From NCBI GenBank assembly GCA_964006375.1, contig OZ023264.1:13340225-13404224 (forward strand): 64,000 nt of DNA, written 5' to 3'. The stretch comes from Tillus elongatus. Its lineage: Eukaryota > Arthropoda > Insecta > Coleoptera > Cleridae. Shown here one piece after another: positions 60,301 through 64,000 of this stretch; within the stretch, counting starts at the first letter, position 1, and each line of letters starts with the position of its first letter. A model generated the notes under the pieces. It did not search any database and was not told where the DNA came from. It worked only from the letters and a program-made list of their open reading frames with translations. The position numbers were made by a program, and so were the translations under genes.

Positions 60301-60424
60301 AGATCATGGATAAAATAATAATGGTTTTTGTGTTTCGTTTCCATATCCATATGATATATAATATTACTAGAGATAACACATAAAGTTGAAAATCTGCTGC
60401 TAGATACCAGGTAATAAAGTAGCA
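54205..60424 (-). CDS. Gene 2: NRF-6-like membrane acyltransferase, C-terminal five exons
   Basis: Join on the minus strand: 60424-60231, 56010-55866, 54872-54701, 54585-54443, 54381-54205, all with GT/AG and consistent phases (0-2, 2-0, 0-1, 1-0, 0-stop), giving 831 nt and 276 residues. It covers the second half of the acyltransferase-3 domain: ITWYLAADFQLY, LWWISFPGLPIGV, MLKPLFALGIG, the TYSVYLAHYGIVF block with the family-conserved histidine, and a hydrophilic C-tail ending TETKATS. The N-terminal half must lie beyond 64000. It lies upstream of and in the same direction as gene 1 (its stop is 3.9 kb from the gene 1 start), so the two are a tandem duplication. A polyadenylation signal is at 54129-54134. 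Confidence 0.9.
54443..54585 (-). CDS. Gene 2 penultimate exon
   Basis: Acceptor TTATTTTTAG, donor GTAAGA. Encodes GFLKSICEWKFAVFLGSCTY followed by SVYLAHYGIVFSR, matching the family block S-LTYCAYLVH near the C-terminus. The reading frame continues past the donor into intron sequence. Confidence 0.93.
54701..54872 (-). CDS. Gene 2 exon, equivalent of gene 1 exon 10
   Basis: Acceptor TTTTTTCCAG, donor GTAAAC. Encodes WFEVLWWISFPGLPIGVLVI and LGIGIGILGMSHEVG; phase 0 in and 1 out as in gene 1. Confidence 0.92.
55158..55310 (+). other. Penelope-type terminal segment with hammerhead-like motif
   Basis: CTCTGATGACGTTAACTTTG followed by AAAACGATCGTCACGTC, then TTGGGTTCTTCATGTGTACT and AGTGCTCATCACAAGTTCC. 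Same order as the arms at 18.4-18.7 kb, but here GAAAC has become CAAAAC. Confidence 0.5.
55407..55858 (+). pseudogene. R1-like LINE reverse transcriptase fragment
   Basis: FVAMVTLDVKNAFNTTPWRG, KRQVEPYMLKIVCSYLE-stop-LLIGQKYRMQVTCGVPQGSV, LGPTLWNLYYDKV and IGYADNLALVVSGGNKADIE. The catalytic YADD reads YADN. It sits in the 1-kb gene 2 intron, opposite strand, ending 7 bp from the splice donor of exon 55866-56010. Confidence 0.78.
55866..56010 (-). CDS. Gene 2 exon, equivalent of gene 1 exon 9
   Basis: Acceptor CTTTCCAG, donor GTAAGA. Encodes RYKFLSFEFNSTYTSTYSN and then MATYMLGLGFGYIYFKYKD. It is 145 nt against 148 nt in gene 1, so one codon differs. Confidence 0.9.
56143..57612. mobile_element. 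1.5-kb foldback-type element in gene 2 intron
   Basis: Inverted ends share TTTCACAAAG, TTAGTTAAT, ACAACCAAA, ATACTATATAATGACAATAC and GGACACTCC in the same order (left 56143-56310, right 57385-57612 inverted, with a 60-bp extra block on the right). No transposase in the 1.1 kb between; that part looks single-copy. Confidence 0.6.
57613..58035. other. Gene 2 intron, unassigned
   Basis: Nothing recognised apart from a short palindrome TATCAGATATGATA near 57680. Confidence 0.45.
58036..59650 (+). pseudogene. LINE-A copy 9: near-complete RT to 3' end
   Basis: Longest intact RT stretch: RKASGLDEIPAIVLKKCAPE, RQYGFRQRRSTADLLSF, NAGVPQGSALAPTLFLLHIN, YADD at 58751-58762, NRNLNWHQHVTSIAEAAAKR thumb, then GDLCLFYRYLHG. 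A 13-nt deletion at about 58493 removes the DISKAF lead and shifts the frame. It has the unexpanded ancestral form of the CT tract. It sits in a gene 2 intron, opposite in strand to the gene. Confidence 0.87.
59651..60230. other. Gene 2 intron, exon-proximal
   Basis: No repeat or coding frame recognised. Confidence 0.5.
60231..60424 (-). CDS. Gene 2 exon, HTWYL-equivalent
   Basis: Acceptor ATTTTTCAG, donor GTAAGT. Encodes CYFITWYLAADFQLY and helices, ending ILYRITPE. Same 194-nt length and phases as gene 1 exon 8. The family histidine before TWYL is replaced by isoleucine here (gene 1 has AHTWYL). Confidence 0.92.
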
Positions 60425-60484
60425 CTGAAAAATAAAATTTAAAAAATTATACATTTACGTATCTTGCTTAGCATGCAGGATTTT

Positions 60485-60935
60485 GGTAGCTCTTCCCTGA
60501 CCTAGGACTTGATAGTTCTCCTGGCCGTGCCTTTCGATACGCCCAGGACCAGTTCTGGTCGCATAAATGGTTGTGCTGATCCTCTCTTTGCGAAACTGTC
60601 AGATTCTTTATTGCCTTTAACCCCCGGCCCCCAGATGAGGGTGACCTCATTCTGCCCAGCCAAGTCGCTCGTCTCGTCTCGGCACTCACTCACCAGCCAG
60701 GAATTTACCCGTGGGCTACTTAGGGCCTTAAAGACTGCCTGGCTGTTTGTGGCTATAAGGATCCACTTGGTGTAGCCCCTCTTCTTGTTCTCTCACACGC
60801 AGTGCAAGATGGCGTACATTTCGGTCTGAAAGACCGTTGCATGGACTCAGAGGGAAATACTGTGACTTACCCTCGGTCCTTCCGAATAAACTCCTGCCCC
60901 CGTCCCACGCTCCCCGCCAGATCCCGTGAAAAATG
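60485..60935 (-). pseudogene. R1-like RNase H fragment
   Basis: Diverged copy of the RNase H region at 9.9-10.4 kb: ILIATNSQAVFKALSSPRVN (catalytic D changed to N), SECRDETSDLAGQNEVTLIW, VKGNKESDSFAKRGSAQPF. Frame breaks at about 60690 and 60800. Confidence 0.72.
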
Positions 60936-61189
60936 AGGTATGGTGGATTTGGTTGACAAAAATGTTAACAAAGTTACTGATTAGAGTGAATATCGTTTAA
61001 ACTTATTTGTAATGCACTGAAAACAAGATTTTAAAGAGATTTACCAAGTAAGCGCCAAAATATCTCAACCTGACTATAAAAGAACCGGCGTTGACTCACA
61101 ATTAAATTATATTTTTCAATATAGTCCCCCCCTAACATCAATGTACTATTATACTGTTTCAGCAACAATTAGATACCCTTAAAACAATA

Positions 61190-61860
61190 TTATTTAGGTT
61201 TGTCCTGAAAATGTACCCAAACTACAGCTTTTACCCCTTCGTCGTCACTGCAATGGCGCCCGCGCAGGTCCTTTTCCAAATTTCTAAATAGGAAGTAGTC
61301 ACAGGGAGCCATATCTGGACTATACGGAGCGTGATCAAATTGTTCGAAAGCGCAGTCACGAATTTCGGCTTGCACCATTTCAGAAAAGTGCACGGGCACA
61401 TTGTCATAGGGCAAACGCACGCCTGTGGTCAGTTCCTCACGCATTTTCTCCCGAATATTTTGTCGTAATTTATGCAGGATTGTTGCATAATATGCCCTAT
61501 TGGCTGCGGTTTTGCGTTCTTTAAAGTCTATGAGAAGAATACCGTCACAATCCCAAAAAATTGCACACATCACTTTTTTAAATTCTAGTTGAACTTTCTT
61601 GGCGTGCTTCTCCTTTACGCCTCTGTCCCATGGACACCGTTTTGAACAAAGGATCATAGTAGAGAATCATAGTTTCATCCCATGTGAAAATTGTCTGCAA
61701 CACGTTAACAGGGTTTTCTCCACAGATGTCCAAAAAGGGTCACATTCAATACGACGCTGTCAAGGAACATCTAAAAGATGTTTGTGGACCGAATGGCACT
61801 AACTTTATTCATGCCTAAATATTCGTGGAAGATTCGTCGAACGCTTGTATCTGAATACCC
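61190..61860 (-). pseudogene. DD34D mariner transposase remnant
   Basis: The frame 61657-61190 has IFWDCDGILLIDFKERKTAA, RLPYDNVPVHFSEMVQAEIR and HAPYSPDMAPCDYFLFRNL, with 34 residues between D of YDN and D of CDY. Upstream, out of frame, are SDTSVRRIFHEYLGMNK and FTWDE-like blocks to about 61860. Inverted repeats were not identified. Confidence 0.82.
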
Positions 61861-61906
61861 CAACATTTTTGATTATTTCACATTCAATATGTAAACAAAA
61901 AAACTC

Positions 61907-62440
61907 TGGACGCAGCAAGTGCGTTATGGCAGTGAATTTTTATAAAAATGCTTTGAATATCAAATATGTCTTTTCAATGCAAGCAGTCATTAATTTGGTT
62001 ACCGGCATAACCTCTATAGTAGAAACAATGTGCCATATTTTATCAAAATAACTTATTGTTTGAAAATGTACAAAAATTTTCCGACAATATACCTTAAACG
62101 TTGGTTTTCTAACCAACAAATCTTAGGTTAATAGCAAATTGAGTTATTGAAATTTAAAGCATTTAATGAAAATTTGCTACCAAAACGCACTTACTGCGTC
62201 TTGATTTTTTTCTTACAAACATATTTCAATAAAAAATGCAATAAAATAAGGCTGTTCGAAAAAAAATTTTTGGGATCACCAACGACCGACTTGTGGGCCA
62301 GCCGGTGATTGTCAAAATAATTTTATAAGATGCAGCTCAAGACACCCTATAATTAACTTATACAATTTTTTCTCGTCTCTTGTATAATAATAATTATATT
62401 CAGCTTTACCGTAGAAACGCATCACCCTGTATAATATCAG
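61907..62440 (-). repeat. I-module plus C-module
   Basis: I 61907-62202 (TGGACGCAGCAAGTGCGTTA to AACGCACTTACTGCGTC), C inverted 62215-62440 ending AACGCATCACCCTGTATA. Confidence 0.7.
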
Positions 62441-62849
62441 CCCTTTTGTAAAACTTCGATCCTTTATATATGTTGATAAAACATAACAAACACTGTTTAA
62501 TCCACCCACTAACATTAATAAAGGAATAATTAGCACTTGTATATAAAAATTTCCCAAATGACACAAATAATTCGTCGACTCAAACAAATAAACATATAAA
62601 CGATCTCATATCATACGGTAAATGTCAGTTACAGCGTCTAACAGACCTGCGCAATAATATCAAATGTTCCGTTACCACGGCAACAACATACTAGATCTCG
62701 TATAAGTTGTTGACAATGAAAGGCGGTGAAATTAAACATAAATGTTTCAAATTTGAATAGCTCAATTTTCTGTAATCCTAGAAAGCTGAATTTTGGCACA
62801 TAGTTAGGTGTTTCCCAAAGCAATATGTACACCAAATTTTATCGAAATA

Positions 62850-62850
<1 letters not shown>
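62441..62850. other. Unassigned sequence
   Basis: Between the I-C repeat and the last T-module; weak T similarity from 62750. No gene recognised. Confidence 0.45.
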
Positions 62851-63329
<479 letters not shown>

Positions 63330-63330
<1 letters not shown>

Positions 63331-64000
63331 CTTAACTAACATTGTGGTTACCTTATTTTTTGACCTGTCTCGTGCCTTTGATACGGTACATCCTTTTTCG
63401 CTAAGGAGAAGATGTGTACGATGGGGATAAGAGGAACTTTCAACGACCGTCTGATTTCATATCTCACCAACAGACAGTTTCTTGTAAAAGCGAATAATAT
63501 TAATTTCCGAAGATATAGTGTAAGTATAGTGTACGTATGCACACCCTAGGCAAGTGTCATTGGCCCACTTTTCTTTACACTCTATCTAAACGATTTTCCT
63601 CAAGACGGAAAGGTCTGCATGTACGGCAATGCGATTTCTATTGTTGTCACAAAGGTGGAGAAAACTGAAGTAAAATTAAAATATGTAGTATAGTCTTTTG
63701 ATGAATGGTGTTATACAAACCGATTAATTATAAACTATGACAAGTCTTTTTTTCCTGAAATGCATAACTGCCACCGAAGAGAGAGGATGTGCGACAGCAC
63801 TATTCTGCTTAACGGAAATGCTGTGCAATTCAAATAATAAAAATTCACTAAAAGGTGACCAACTGGGTGTTAGAATTGACAGTAGCCTGTTATACATAGA
63901 CCAGATCGATCACGTGTGCAAGAAATTAAATTCCGCGTTTTATGCAATTTTGATCCTTAAAGATTCTTTAAGCTCCGATCGTCTGCTGAAAGTCTATTAC
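63330..64000 (+). pseudogene. Second copy of the 40-kb LINE RT
   Basis: Plus-strand sequence parallels the minus-strand copy at 39.6-40.9 kb: LFFDLSRAFDTV, SPTDSFL-type block, a palm region with YADD changed (MYGNAIS-like), NYDKSFFPEMHNCHRR, QLGVRIDSSLLYIDQIDHVC, KKLNSAFYAI, LLKVYY to the window edge. Several stops. It begins at 63322 directly after a T-module hairpin. Confidence 0.75.

Overview
This 64 kb window is AT-rich, intron-rich and repeat-dense eukaryotic DNA, almost certainly from an insect. The evidence is the mariner transposases, the Jockey/R1/Dong-type LINEs, Penelope-like fragments, tRNA-derived SINEs and a family of NRF-6-type acyltransferases that is expanded in insects. The repeat load suggests a large genome (a leaf-beetle-like one would fit), but the species cannot be fixed from sequence alone. 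There is no sign of a prokaryotic operon, CRISPR array or conventional RNA gene cluster.

Host genes. Two tandem, head-to-tail genes on the minus strand encode nose-resistant-to-fluoxetine-6 (NRF-6)-like multi-pass membrane acyltransferases. Gene 1 starts at 50282 (signal-peptide exon). Ten phase-consistent exons run down to 4785; its last exons are not seen and presumably lie beyond the left edge. Gene 2 has its last five exons at 60424-54205, with the stop codon at 54205-54207, and its 5' half lies beyond the right edge. Exon phases and the length of one shared exon (194 nt in both) match between the genes, so they are duplicates. Almost everything else is intronic or intergenic mobile DNA.

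Mobile DNA. (i) Nine fragments of one LINE (called LINE-A here) at 1-1550, 6.4-7.1, 15.0-16.3, 27.5-28.4, 29.0-29.6, 31.2-32.2, 45.6-47.4, 53.5-53.8 and 58.0-59.6 kb. (ii) Other LINEs: LINE-B at 26.5-30.0 kb, interrupted by LINE-A; a Dong/R4-like element at 5.0-7.9 kb; R1-like pieces at 8.8-10.4, 55.4-55.9 and 60.5-60.9 kb; and a further LINE at 39.6-40.9 and 63.3-64.0 kb. (iii) Mariner-type elements: a DD41D copy with long inverted repeats and one nonsense codon (42.4-44.4 kb), a decayed relative (50.7-53.1 kb) and a DD34D remnant (61.2-61.9 kb). (iv) Penelope-like fragments (10.4-12.5 kb), three tRNA-headed SINE copies, a very common non-autonomous composite repeat built of modules T, C and I, and about 20 long (TA)n tracts.

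Most notable. At 13059-13910, inside an intron of gene 1, an 852-bp insertion flanked by 13-bp direct repeats is made of 308-bp units: one inverted, then about 1.8 direct. Each unit carries a complete type I hammerhead self-cleaving ribozyme motif (core CTGAAGA / 5-bp stem II / GAAA, GTC cleavage triplet, 5-bp stem I and a distal 7-bp stem I extension). This is the architecture of a retrozyme, a small non-autonomous element that moves through self-cleaved, circularised RNA. Other structures of interest are a 298-bp near-perfect palindrome at 18391-18688 and an 850-bp inverted repeat at 41.27-42.12 kb, both carrying hammerhead-like Penelope-type motifs.
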